From Comamonadaceae bacterium (lineage in GTDB: Bacteria > Pseudomonadota > Gammaproteobacteria > Burkholderiales > Burkholderiaceae_C), in contig CANHKH010000050.1 of assembly GCA_947460165.1 (NCBI GenBank), positions 1 to 13,298 of the forward strand: a DNA stretch of 13,298 nucleotides, written 5' to 3'. Below the pieces are notes generated by a model. The model was not told where the DNA came from. It did not search any database and was given only the letters and a program-made list of their open reading frames with translations. The translations under genes and the position numbers were made by a program. Below are positions 1-7,663 of the stretch, piece by piece (the first letter of the stretch is position 1; every line of letters starts with the position of its first letter).

Positions 1-1
1 C

Positions 2-526
2 GAAGATTTTCTGAAAGAGCTGGACAAAGACCGCACCGAAAAAGGCTGCGAATACGCGGTGCTGGTCTCACTGCTAGAGCCCGAGAGCGAGCTCTACAAC
101 ACCGGCATCGTCGACATGTTCCACCGCTACCCCAAGATGTACGTGGTGCGCCCGCAGTTCTTCTTGCCCATGATCACCCTGCTGCGCAACGCCGCCATGA
201 ACGCGCTCAAGTACAAAAACGAGCTGGCCGTGGTCAAGGCGCAGAACATAGACATCACCCACTTCGAGACCCAGCTCACCGACTTCAAAACCGCCTTCGG
301 ACGCAACTGGCGCCTGGCCGCCGAAGGCTTTGAAGAAGCCATCAAGCGCATCGACGAAGCCATCAAAGACCTGGAAAAAACCAAAGAAGCCCTGCACAAG
401 TCAGCCAACAACCTGCGACTGGCCAACGACAAGGCGGAAGACCTGACGATCAAGAGGCTGACGAGGAACAACCCGACGATGGCGGGTAGGTTTGCGGAGC
501 TCGCAGACGCGGATGGCGAGAAGTAA
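2..526 (+). CDS. DUF2130 domain-containing protein, C-terminal part (5' end outside window)
   Basis: The reading frame is open from the first bases of the window to TAA at 524-526, giving 174 residues with no true start, so this is the C-terminal end of a longer protein. The GTG at 59 is in frame but lies inside a conserved block and is not believed to be the start. Residues 1-60 (KDRTEKGCEYAVLVSLLE, then NTGIVDMFHRYPKMYVVRPQF and a hydrophobic ITLLRNAA helix) match my memory of the DUF2130 (COG4487) conserved domain. From about residue 75 to 145 the sequence is highly charged and helical (EEAIKRIDEAIKDLEKTKEAL), a likely coiled coil, which is usual for the family. Its biochemical function is not established. 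Members are sometimes suspected of nucleic-acid roles, but nothing visible here proves that. It converges on the HNH endonuclease gene with a 42-bp gap. Confidence 0.85.
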   Translation, partial: EDFLKELDKDRTEKGCEYAVLVSLLEPESELYNTGIVDMFHRYPKMYVVRPQFFLPMITLLRNAAMNALKYKNELAVVKAQNIDITHFETQLTDFKTAFGRNWRLAAEGFEEAIKRIDEAIKDLEKTKEALHKSANNLRLANDKAEDLTIKRLTRNNPTMAGRFAELADADGEK

Positions 527-568
527 GCATTGATATCCAACAATAAAGTGTGGTCACAACAAAGCCCT

Positions 569-1522
569 CTAGCCCATTGGTCGCGCCTCCCGCTTAAACA
601 CATTCTTCCAATTCCACTCTAGGAACTCCCTGCCGGGCCTGACGTCTTCTCGCACCGGCATCAGCAAATCCTGGCCGTGATGCCGCAGCTCGCCGGTCAT
701 GCCTCTGGACCCAGACAATGCATGTTCGCTGAACAAGACCTTGAGCGTTGTCGGCTCCAGGGTGAACGCCCCTAGATCAAACAGCGTATGGTGCAGGGCG
801 CAAAGCGACAGGCCATTGGGCTCAAGGTCTGGCCCGCCGTGGGTATGCCATTTGATATGGGCCGCCTCCAGGCCAGCAGGCATATGGCGAAGGCGCAGGT
901 CAAAGCCGCAAACGCAGCAGCGGTATTCGTAGGCCTGCAAGACGCGGTCACGAAACGCCTTGTCCCGACCGGGCTTGTGGTGGACACGGTACTCGGCCGG
1001 CGCCTCACCCACGTGTCTGACTGGCACGTTCAGGTCAAGACCCACCGCCGAGGCGATGCTCTCATGCAAGGTATCGGGGAAGGTAGAGTGCAGAAGCTGT
1101 CTCGCCACCTCCATCAGCAGTTGAGGTTGCGCCTGAATGGCGCTGACCACCTCCTCACTGAGCCCACCGCTTACTCCCGACTGCCGCAGCTCTTTGATTG
1201 TGGGCTCCTTGGTCTTGGAATAGACCAAGAGCGACGCCGGCAGCTTGAGCGACCAGAGCTTGCCACCATGGTCATTTTGCAAAAACCAGAAGGGCATGTT
1301 CCTTGTTTTGGGCGCATTGGATGGCCCAAATTCGGTGAGCAGCGTTTTGAGCTCATCTTCAATTTCGGCGAATGAAAACCTCGCTGGCTGCCCTTGCTGA
1401 ATGCGTGCAAGTGCCATGAGCAAAAGCAGCGGCTTGTGCGGTGCGTACCTCGATTCGCTTCCTGGCGCCCGGCGTATGCCCGCAAACAGGCGGCGAACTT
1501 CTTCAGCGGCTTGAGTGTTCAT
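569..1522 (-). CDS. Phosphorothioate-DNA-binding type HNH restriction endonuclease (SBD-HNH, ScoMcrA/SprMcrA-like)
   Basis: Predicted DNA endonuclease of 317 aa that cuts phosphorothioate-modified DNA (family knowledge; activity here inferred). Residues about 10-115 look like the sulfur-binding domain, with APHKPLLLLMALARIQQG (27-44), EFGP (64-67) and PFWFLQND (77-84). The C-terminal part is a beta-beta-alpha-metal HNH nuclease. It has a zinc pair C202-x2-C205, EAAHIKW with His222, Asn236 in the PNGLSL stretch, and C241-x2-HH with His245, so the H-N-H catalytic set appears intact. The tail LEWNWKNVF is also typical of this family. The start at 1522 is preferred because its ATG overlaps the stop of the upstream HIT gene (ATGA). 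An in-frame ATG at 1555 would add 11 residues lying inside the HIT gene and seems less likely. No dnd/Ssp modification genes are visible. It could instead be a generic HNH protein, but the N-terminal domain argues against that. Confidence 0.86.
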   Translation of the reverse strand: MNTQAAEEVRRLFAGIRRAPGSESRYAPHKPLLLLMALARIQQGQPARFSFAEIEDELKTLLTEFGPSNAPKTRNMPFWFLQNDHGGKLWSLKLPASLLVYSKTKEPTIKELRQSGVSGGLSEEVVSAIQAQPQLLMEVARQLLHSTFPDTLHESIASAVGLDLNVPVRHVGEAPAEYRVHHKPGRDKAFRDRVLQAYEYRCCVCGFDLRLRHMPAGLEAAHIKWHTHGGPDLEPNGLSLCALHHTLFDLGAFTLEPTTLKVLFSEHALSGSRGMTGELRHHGQDLLMPVREDVRPGREFLEWNWKNVFKREARPMG

Positions 1523-1893
1523 GCCCAGTACTTGGCTTTGTCGGCAATGACCCACCGCACACCACCCCGAGGGTCGGGCACGTCGCCGGCGTAGCGCGGA
1601 ATGAGGTGTATATGCAGGTGTGGCACGGTCTGGCCCGCGACAGGCCCGTCGTTGATGCCGATGTTGTAGCCCTGCGGGCCATGGCTGGCGTGGAGTTCTG
1701 CCTTGGCCTTTTCAAGAAGGCTGAACATGCCAGCGCGCTCCTCCTCGCTCAGTTCAAAGAAAGAGCCGACATGGCGGCGCGAGATGATCAGGGTATGACC
1801 AGGGGACACCGGATAGCCATCACGGACCATCCAGCCGGCATGGTTGGCGGCGACTATGCGCTCTGCCGGCAGGCTACAGAAAGGGCAACTCAT
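1519..1893 (-). CDS. HIT (histidine triad) family nucleotide hydrolase/transferase
   Basis: Small cytosolic protein of 124 aa from the chosen start MSCPFC. HIT proteins hydrolyse or transfer nucleoside monophosphates through a histidine-AMP intermediate, acting on dinucleoside polyphosphates, phosphoramidates or similar compounds. The triad is PHLHIHLIPRY, with His92, His94 (the expected nucleophile) and His96. The preceding GYNIGINDGPVAGQTV segment and the early VSPGHTLIISRRH strand are standard for the family, and CPFC at residues 3-6 is the usual N-terminal start, often part of a zinc site. Starts at 1920 (MTQPIESP) or 1956 are in frame and would add 9 or 21 residues. None has a clear ribosome-binding site, so the start was chosen by similarity. 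It is the first gene of a two-gene operon, and its TGA overlaps the ATG of the HNH endonuclease gene. The substrate cannot be told from sequence. Confidence 0.9.
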   Translation of the reverse strand: MSCPFCSLPAERIVAANHAGWMVRDGYPVSPGHTLIISRRHVGSFFELSEEERAGMFSLLEKAKAELHASHGPQGYNIGINDGPVAGQTVPHLHIHLIPRYAGDVPDPRGGVRWVIADKAKYWA

Positions 1894-2072
1894 GCTTGGT
1901 GATTCTATGGGTTGGGTCATGTGGGCTGGACTGATGTTTCCGCACGGCGGACTCAAAGGCTGAGCTTGTGGGCTGGGGATTCATCCAGCGGAGGCTACAA
2001 AGCGCCCCGGCTGGGCAGGTGCTCTGCCGGCTTGATGCCATTGAATGCGCCAAAACACCTGACGCATAGAAT

Positions 2073-2089
2073 AAATTGACCTTCAATTT
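2073..2089. promoter_or_regulatory. 7-bp inverted repeat upstream of higA-like gene, candidate operator
   Basis: AAATTGA, three bases, then TCAATTT form a perfect inverted repeat in an AT-rich patch of an otherwise GC-rich region, 47 bp before the antitoxin start. A -10-like TAGAAT lies at 2067-2072 directly beside it, but I see no well-spaced -35 box (TTGAAT at 2041 is 20 bp away). HigA-type antitoxins commonly repress their own promoter by binding a palindrome. The role here is inferred from position and symmetry. Confidence 0.45.
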
Positions 2090-2136
2090 TCATGGGCTGC
2101 GGGGCTGGCCAAAGAGCAAAAGCCCGCTGGGCAACG

Positions 2137-2442
2137 ATGCGTCAACGTGTACCGACCCACCCTGGGGCCCTGCTTCGGGAAGATGTGCTGCCCAGCCTGC
2201 CGGGCATGTCTGTGAGCGCCTTTGCCCGCAAGCTGGGGGTCTCCCGCCAGACCTTGCATGCCGTGCTGGCTGAGCGCCGCGGGGTGTCCGCCGAGATGGC
2301 GCTGCGCCTGGGCACGCTCCTGGGCAACGGAGCGCAACTTTGGCTGGACATGCAGACCCAATTTGACCTGTGGCAGGCACAGGTCAAGCTGCACGATGAA
2401 CTGAGTCAGATGAAGCGGCTTGAGCCGGTGGCCATAGCCTGA
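2137..2442 (+). CDS. higA: HigA-family addiction module antidote protein (orphan antitoxin)
   Basis: Small DNA-binding protein of 101 aa. The start MRQRVPTHPG is chosen because THPGALLREDVLPSL is the usual HigA N-terminus. An earlier in-frame start at 2092 would add 15 residues unlike the family. Residues about 24-62 form an XRE-type helix-turn-helix (MSVSAFARKLGVSRQTLHAVL, then SAEMALRLGTLLGNG), followed by the typical QLWLDMQTQFDLW segment. HigA binds and neutralises the mRNA-cleaving HigB toxin and represses the operon promoter. HigB is normally encoded directly upstream. Here the 243 bp between the HIT gene start and this gene hold no RelE/HigB-like frame on either strand, and none follows, so it appears to be a solitary antitoxin or regulator. 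A palindrome at 2073-2089 may be its operator. No strong ribosome-binding site is seen. Confidence 0.87.
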   Translation: MRQRVPTHPGALLREDVLPSLPGMSVSAFARKLGVSRQTLHAVLAERRGVSAEMALRLGTLLGNGAQLWLDMQTQFDLWQAQVKLHDELSQMKRLEPVAIA

Positions 2443-2727
2443 AGCTGCTGGTGTGGCGATCCCGCATACGGCTGCGCGGAGGCTTGAGAGGGACTGGTGA
2501 TTTTTGCAGCGCAAGGGCTTGGGCCTGGTGCGTTTTGTCGCGATTCTTAGCTGCTAGTCTGAGTTTTTTTCGCGATTTGTCGCTTTTTGTATTCACAAGA
2601 GAACCCGACGCCGCCGGCGGCGGGCGCCGCGAGCGACCTGGGCGGCCCGTCAGGGGAAGCTTGCCATGCCCAAGGTTCGCACCGCCATGAATGACCGGGC
2701 TGGGCAGGGTGGGCGACTGGCGCCTAG

Positions 2728-2744
2728 CATGCACGCGTTGCATG
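2728..2744. promoter_or_regulatory. Inverted repeat CATGCA-N5-TGCATG, candidate operator upstream of the transporter
   Basis: Perfect 6-bp arms separated by CGCGT, 172 bp before the binding-protein start codon. The symmetry and spacing suit a dimeric regulator site. No regulator can be assigned, so the function is speculative. Confidence 0.3.
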
Positions 2745-2879
2745 GTGTGGGCACACATCCACGCCAGATCCAAGCCAAACCAAGGCCAAAACCAGTGTTC
2801 AAAAAATAAATCCCCTCCAGTGGAAACCCTGGGGCCATGCGCCCAACTCTCAGACCAAAATTAACACTTTCAAAATCAC

Positions 2880-2896
2880 TTGATCAACGTTGTCAA
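2880..2896. promoter_or_regulatory. Quasi-palindrome in the 5' leader of the binding-protein gene
   Basis: TTGA, one base, the perfect palindrome CAACGTTG, then TCAA. It is symmetric except for one extra base and lies just before the ribosome-binding site. It could be a repressor site or an RNA hairpin near the ribosome-binding site. The function is inferred from position only. Confidence 0.33.
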
Positions 2897-2903
2897 TTCG
2901 AAA

Positions 2904-2909
2904 AAGGAA
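2904..2909 (+). promoter_or_regulatory. Ribosome-binding site AAGGAA of the substrate-binding protein gene
   Basis: AAGGAA lies six bases before the ATG at 2916. It fixes this start over the in-frame TTG at 2880 and agrees with the signal peptide that begins at MKSFPL. Confidence 0.75.
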
Positions 2910-2915
2910 TACCTG

Positions 2916-4097
2916 ATGAAATCATTCCCTCTGGCTTGCCTGCTGGCAGCCGCTCTGGCTGCTGGCACCGTTCACGCCCAAGTGGCCACCAAGATAAAAA
3001 TTGGCTTGGTGAGCACGTTGTCGGGCCCCAATGGCGCCATCGGTGAGGAGATTCGCGACGCCTTTAACCTGGCCGTGCAGCTCAACAACGGCAGTTTGGG
3101 TGGCGTGCCCGTGGAGATGGTGATTGGCGACGACCAATTCAACCCGCAGGTGGGCAAGCAGTTGTTTGAGCGCATGGTCAAGCGGGACAAGGTTGATTTC
3201 ATGACCGGCGTGGTGTTTTCCAACATCATGCTGGCCAGCCTGCCCGAGGCCGTGAATGAAAAGGTGTTCTACATCAGCCCCAATGCGGCACCCTCGCCCT
3301 TGGCTGGCAAGGACTGCAACCCCTTCTTTTTTGCAGCCTCCTGGCCCAACGACGCTTACCACGAGTCGGCAGGCCAGCACGCCACCACCCGGGGCTTTAA
3401 AAACGCTTACCTGATAGCGCCCAACTACCAAGCGGGCAAGGATTCACTGGCGGGCTTCAAGCGCTTTTACAAAGGCAAGGTGGTCGACGAGGTGTACACC
3501 AAGCTGGGCCAGCTCGATTACTCGGCAGAACTGGCGCAAGTGCGCGCGGCCAAGCCTGAAGTGCTCTACGCCTTTTTGCCCGGCGGCATGGGCGTGAATT
3601 TCATCAAGCAGTTTGTGGCTGCGGGCCTGAACAAAGACATCAAGTTGGTGTTGCCTGGCTTTGGCGCTGACCAAGACATCATTCGCGGCGTGGGCGATGT
3701 GATGCTGGGCATTCAAGACACGGCCCACTGGGCGCTGGACATCAACAACGCGGCCAACAAAAAGTTTGTCTCAGAGTACGAAAAAACCTACAAGCGTTTG
3801 CCCACGGTTTACGCAGCGCAAGGCTATGACACCGCACTCATTCTTGATGCCGCCATCCGCTCTGTGAAGGGCAACATCGGCGACAAAGATGCCATGCGCA
3901 AGGCTTTGCGGGATGTCAAGTTTGACTCGGTGCGCGGCGCCTTCAAGTTCAACACCAACCATTACCCCATCCAGAACTACTACCTGCGCGAAGTCAAAAA
4001 AGATTCGCAGGGTCGTCTGGTGAATCTGCTGGCTTCTGCCACGCCCATCATGTCCAACCACGGCGACGCCTACGTGCAGGAATGCAGCATGCGCTGA
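2916..4097 (+). CDS. livK: LIV-type ABC transporter periplasmic substrate-binding protein
   Basis: Periplasmic solute receptor of 393 aa for the ABC importer encoded next to it. Residues 1-21 are a Sec signal peptide (MK, a hydrophobic core, cleavage likely after VHA). The mature protein starts the type-I periplasmic binding fold with IKIGLVSTLSGPNGAIG, followed by DAFNLAVQLNN and GVPVEMVIGDDQFNP, all typical of the Peripla_BP_6 / LivK group. The later AAQGYDTALILDAAIRSVKG segment is also standard. The start is set by an AAGGAA ribosome site. The family binds branched-chain amino acids, amides or, in many betaproteobacteria and Rhodopseudomonas, aromatic acids. The nearby aromatic catabolic genes make an aromatic or related carboxylate the better guess (inference). 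The gene is followed by a strong terminator before livH, which would let this subunit be made in excess. Confidence 0.92.
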   Translation: MKSFPLACLLAAALAAGTVHAQVATKIKIGLVSTLSGPNGAIGEEIRDAFNLAVQLNNGSLGGVPVEMVIGDDQFNPQVGKQLFERMVKRDKVDFMTGVVFSNIMLASLPEAVNEKVFYISPNAAPSPLAGKDCNPFFFAASWPNDAYHESAGQHATTRGFKNAYLIAPNYQAGKDSLAGFKRFYKGKVVDEVYTKLGQLDYSAELAQVRAAKPEVLYAFLPGGMGVNFIKQFVAAGLNKDIKLVLPGFGADQDIIRGVGDVMLGIQDTAHWALDINNAANKKFVSEYEKTYKRLPTVYAAQGYDTALILDAAIRSVKGNIGDKDAMRKALRDVKFDSVRGAFKFNTNHYPIQNYYLREVKKDSQGRLVNLLASATPIMSNHGDAYVQECSMR

Positions 4098-4120
4098 ACG
4101 CAGAGCTGGTCTGCTGAGAA

Positions 4121-4159
4121 CTCCAGCGCCACCTTCAGTGGCGCTGGAGGCTTTTTTTT
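4121..4159 (+). terminator. Strong intrinsic terminator between binding-protein gene and livH
   Basis: A perfect 12-bp stem, CTCCAGCGCCAC (4121-4132) with GTGGCGCTGGAG (4138-4149), closes a 5-base loop and is followed by eight T at 4152-4159. It lies 23 bp after the stop of the binding-protein gene and inside what otherwise looks like one operon, so it probably acts as a partial terminator that lowers permease and ATPase expression. Confidence 0.92.
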
Positions 4160-4203
4160 GGGCGCAGGCTTATGGGCCTTGACCGGATGGCGACACTCTA
4201 CCT

Positions 4204-5118
4204 ATGACTTGGATCTTGTTTCTTGAGCAGGCCCTCAATGGGCTGCAGTTTGGCTTGATGCTGTTCCTGCTGGCTTCAGGTCTGACGCTGGTCTTTGGCA
4301 TCATGGACATGATCAACCTGGCCCATGGCGCCATGTACATGGTGGGCGCCTTCGTGGCAGCTTGGCTGGCGCACCTCACGCAGTCCTTTGTGCTAGGGGT
4401 GCTGTTGGCCATTCCCTTGACCGCGCTGTTTGGCATGGCCATGGAGGCCTCGCTGCTGCGCACGCTGTATGCCCGCGACCACATGTCGCAGGTGCTTGCC
4501 ACCTTTGCGCTGATTCTCATCATCAACGAGTCTGTGCGCATGATCTGGGGCACCGACCTGCCGCTGGCCGCGCCGGCCGCGCTGTCTGGCCCTGTGGAGT
4601 TGTTGCCCGGTTTGTTTTACCCCAGCTACCGGCTGCTCATCATTGGTGTGGGCCTGGTGATTGCAGGCCTGCTGTACCTGGCGGTCACCCGCACCCGAGT
4701 GGGCGCCTGGGTGCGCGCGGGCGCCTCCAACCGCGAGATGGCCATGGCCATGGGCATCAATATTCGCGGGCTTTTTACCTTGGTGTTTGGCCTGGGCGCG
4801 GCTTTGTGCGCGGTGGCAGGCGCCTTGCTTGGCCCCCTGCTGGCGGTGCAAGTGGGCATGGGCGAGAGCGTGCTGATTTTGGCCTTTGTGGTGATTGTCA
4901 TAGGCGGTATTGGCTCGATCTGGGGCGCGTTTGTGGGCTCGCTGCTGGTGGGCTTTGTCGACACTTTTGGCCGCACCTTGATGCCGGCGCTGTTCCGTGA
5001 GCTGTTTCCGCCTCAGGTGGCCAGCGCGGCCGGGCCTGCGGTGGCCTCCATCATGGTTTATTTGTTGATGGCGGTGGTGCTTTTCGTCAAGCCCCAGGGC
5101 CTGTTTGCCAAGCGCTGA
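4204..5118 (+). CDS. livH: LIV-type ABC transporter permease LivH
   Basis: Inner-membrane permease subunit of 304 aa, with about eight hydrophobic segments. Family hallmarks are the N-terminal NGLQFGLMLFLLASGLTLVFG followed by GIMDMINLAHGAMYMVGAF (about residues 11-52), the cytoplasmic loop RAGASNREMAMAMGINI (the ATPase coupling region, about 174-190), and the ending FVKPQGLFAKR. It pairs with LivM to form the channel. The ATG at 4204 matches the normal family N-terminus but has no good ribosome-binding site. The upstream terminator means its expression depends on read-through or on a promoter I could not identify. Only six bases separate it from livM. Substrate specificity cannot be read from the sequence. 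Confidence 0.93.
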   Translation: MTWILFLEQALNGLQFGLMLFLLASGLTLVFGIMDMINLAHGAMYMVGAFVAAWLAHLTQSFVLGVLLAIPLTALFGMAMEASLLRTLYARDHMSQVLATFALILIINESVRMIWGTDLPLAAPAALSGPVELLPGLFYPSYRLLIIGVGLVIAGLLYLAVTRTRVGAWVRAGASNREMAMAMGINIRGLFTLVFGLGAALCAVAGALLGPLLAVQVGMGESVLILAFVVIVIGGIGSIWGAFVGSLLVGFVDTFGRTLMPALFRELFPPQVASAAGPAVASIMVYLLMAVVLFVKPQGLFAKR

Positions 5119-5124
5119 GCGGCC

Positions 5125-6128
5125 ATGACCAAACTCGAACCTTCTGCGGCTTCGGCCATCCCCAAGCCTGCGGCTTGGAAGCTCTGGTTGCTGCTGACAG
5201 TGGCCACCGCCGTGCTCGGTTATTGGATGCAAAGCCAAGGCTTGGGCTACTACCTGTCCATGATCAGCCGCATGATGATTTACGGTTTGGCCGCCTGCAG
5301 CCTGAACCTCATCTTGGGCTACGGCGGGCTGGTGTCTTTTGGGCACGCCGCTTTTGTGGGCGTGGGCGCCTACACCGTGGGCATTTTGATCACTGAAGGC
5401 ATGCCCAATGGCTACATGGGCTTTGGCCTGGCCATGGCCGTCTCGGCTTTGCTGGCTTTGATGATTGGCGCCATCTCGCTGCGCACCAAAGGCGTGTACT
5501 TCATCATGATCACGCTGGCCTTTGCGCAAATGCTGTTTTACCTGGTGAACTCGGTCAAGGCTTACGGCGGCGACGAGGGCCTGAACATCAAGATGCGCTC
5601 TGACTTTGGGCTGGGCATTGTGCTCAAGAACGACCTGCACTTTTTCTTACTGGTGTTGTTTTTGCTGGTGGTCAGCCTCGCCTTGATGCAGGTGTTGATG
5701 CGCTCGCGCATGGGCCGCATTGTGCTGGCGCAACGCGACGATGACATTCGCACTGAAGCGCTGGGCTATCCGGTGTACCGCTACCAGCTGATGCTGTTCG
5801 TGATTGCCGGTGCCATGGGTGGGCTGGCCGGTGCGCTGCTGGTCAACCAACAAAACTATGTGAGCCCCAACCTGTTGCACTGGACGCAATCGGGGGTGCT
5901 GATGATCATGGTGATTTTGGGCGGCGTGGGCACCTTGGCTGGCGGCCTGTGGGGCGCGTTGCTGCTGCTGTCCCTGGAAGACGTGCTGGCCGAGATCACA
6001 CCGCATTTTCAGTTTTACGTGGGCTGGGTGTTGTTGGCGGTGGTGCTGCTGGCGCCCAAGGGCCTGTCAGGCATGCCCGAGCTGTGGCGGCGCTGGCGTC
6101 AGCCGGCCACCAAGTCTGGGGGCAAGCC

Positions 6129-6132
<4 letters not shown>
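5125..6132 (+). CDS. livM: LIV-type ABC transporter permease LivM
   Basis: Second inner-membrane permease subunit, 335 aa, of the same importer. After a short polar N-terminus it has about eight to nine membrane segments. The LivM signature YGLAACSLNLILGYGGLVSFGHAAFVG (about residues 53-79) is clear. The coupling-loop region is RDDDIRTEALGYPVYRYQL, and the C-terminus carries the usual GGVGTLAGGLWGALLL and LAPKGLSGM motifs. The ATG at 5125 follows the livH stop by six bases. The stop codon overlaps the livG start (ATGA), so the two are probably translationally coupled. LivM proteins of amino-acid transporters can be longer at the N-terminus; this compact form is common in catabolic LIV-type systems. 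Confidence 0.93.
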
Positions 6133-6898
<766 letters not shown>

Positions 6899-6902
<4 letters not shown>

Positions 6903-7612
6903 GCGAGCCACTGCTGGCCGTCCAAAGTCTGCGCGTGGCCTACGGCGCCAGTCAGGTGCTGTTTGACATCGACGCCGAGGTGCGCCCTGGCGAGGTCATT
7001 GGCTTGCTGGGCCGCAATGGCATGGGCAAAACAACGCTGATACGCAGCATCATTGGCCTGAAAAGCATTCAGTCTGGCTCGGTGTCTTTTGAAGGCCAGC
7101 AAGTCCATGGCAGCCGCCCTGACGCCATTGCCAGGCTGGGGGTTGCCGTGGTGCCCGAAGGCCGGCAGATTTTCCCCAACCTGAGCGTGGACGAGCACCT
7201 GAGCGCCTTTGCCAACCAGCGCCATGCACGCGGCCAGCCGTGGACACCCAAGGCGGTCTACGAGCTTTTTCCGCGACTGGCCGAGCGCAAGAACAACATG
7301 GGCAACCAACTCTCAGGCGGCGAGCAGCAAATGCTGGCCATAGGCCGTGCCCTGGTGACCAACCCCAAGCTGCTTATTTTTGACGAGGCCACCGAGGGCC
7401 TGGCCCCGCTGATCCGCGAGGAAATCTGGAGCTGCATTGAACGCCTGCGCCAGGCCGGGCAGACCTTGATCGTGGTGGACAAATACGTCAGCCGCTTGGT
7501 GCGCATCGCCGACCGCCACTTCGTGCTTGAAAAAGGCCGAGTGGCATGGCAAGGCAGCTCTGCCGAGCTGGCCGCTGACCAGGGCCTGTGGCACCGTTAT
7601 CTGGGCGTTTGA
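6899..7612 (+). CDS. livF: LIV-type ABC transporter ATP-binding protein LivF
   Basis: Second ATPase subunit of the importer, 237 aa. Walker A is GRNGMGKTT (38-46), the Q-loop is VVPEGRQIFPNLSV, the signature is LSGGEQQMLAIGRAL (138-152), and Walker B is LLIFDEATEGLAP (158-170). The switch position, normally His (or Gln in many LivF proteins), is Lys195 in IVVDKYVSRLVRIADR. This suggests a non-canonical site, with LivG supplying the standard histidine. It is the last gene of the transporter operon and is followed by a 51-bp gap and a convergent LysR gene. DKYV/DKNV-type LivF proteins are, as far as I recall, common in proteobacterial catabolic LIV transporters, so this is probably a lineage feature rather than damage. 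Confidence 0.94.
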
Positions 7613-7624
7613 GTCTGTGGCGCC

Positions 7625-7651
7625 GCTGCGCCTTGGCAGCCAAAGCGCAGC
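7625..7651. terminator. Hairpin between convergent livF and LysR genes, possible bidirectional terminator
   Basis: GCTGCGCcTTGG and CCAAaGCGCAGC form an 11-pair stem with one mismatch around a 3-base loop, in the 51-bp convergent gap. No T-run follows it on the plus strand, and on the minus strand the T-rich stretch precedes it. It may therefore slow RNA polymerase or protect 3' ends rather than act as a standard intrinsic terminator. Confidence 0.45.
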
Positions 7652-7663
7652 CGCCCACCGGGG

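Larger units (their letters stand above)
2443..2915. other. Non-coding gap of about 470 bp between higA and the ABC transporter operon
   Basis: I see no convincing gene on either strand. The possible frames have biased, low-complexity translations rich in Arg, Gly and Pro or Ala, and one antisense frame overlaps higA. The gap contains two copies of TCGCGATT (2538-2545 and 2570-2577), one before and one after a T-rich stretch. It also holds two weak hairpin-plus-T signals (2546-2570 and 2572-2588) that could end higA transcription. A 12-bp perfect palindrome GCCGCCGGCGGC lies at 2610-2621. Two further inverted repeats, listed separately, lie nearer the transporter. The operon promoter must lie in the second half, but I cannot name convincing -35/-10 boxes. 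Confidence 0.6.

Noticed and set aside
788..1375. 195-codon plus-strand frame opposite the HNH endonuclease
   Set aside because: No family resemblance, and the minus strand shows an intact sulfur-binding-like and HNH protein.
2451..2690. 79-codon plus-strand frame after higA
   Set aside because: Biased Arg/Gly composition, no ribosome-binding site, and no resemblance to a HigB toxin or any family I know.
2384..2773. 129-codon minus-strand frame overlapping the end of higA
   Set aside because: Arg/Pro/Ser-rich translation without domain, no ribosome site, overlaps a real gene.
4179..4208. TTGACC followed after 18 bases by TATGAC, a possible promoter for livH
   Set aside because: The -10-like box overlaps the livH start codon, so transcripts would begin inside the gene; it cannot supply livH translation from the accepted start.
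4393..5640. 415-codon open frame on the minus strand across livH and livM
   Set aside because: Its translation is dominated by His, Gln, Ala and Gly with no recognisable domain. It is the antisense of two well-supported membrane proteins with strong codon bias.
5949..6128. N-terminal extension of LivG by 60 residues
   Set aside because: The extension lies entirely within livM and is unlike LivG; the ATG at 6129 gives the normal family start and an ATGA overlap.
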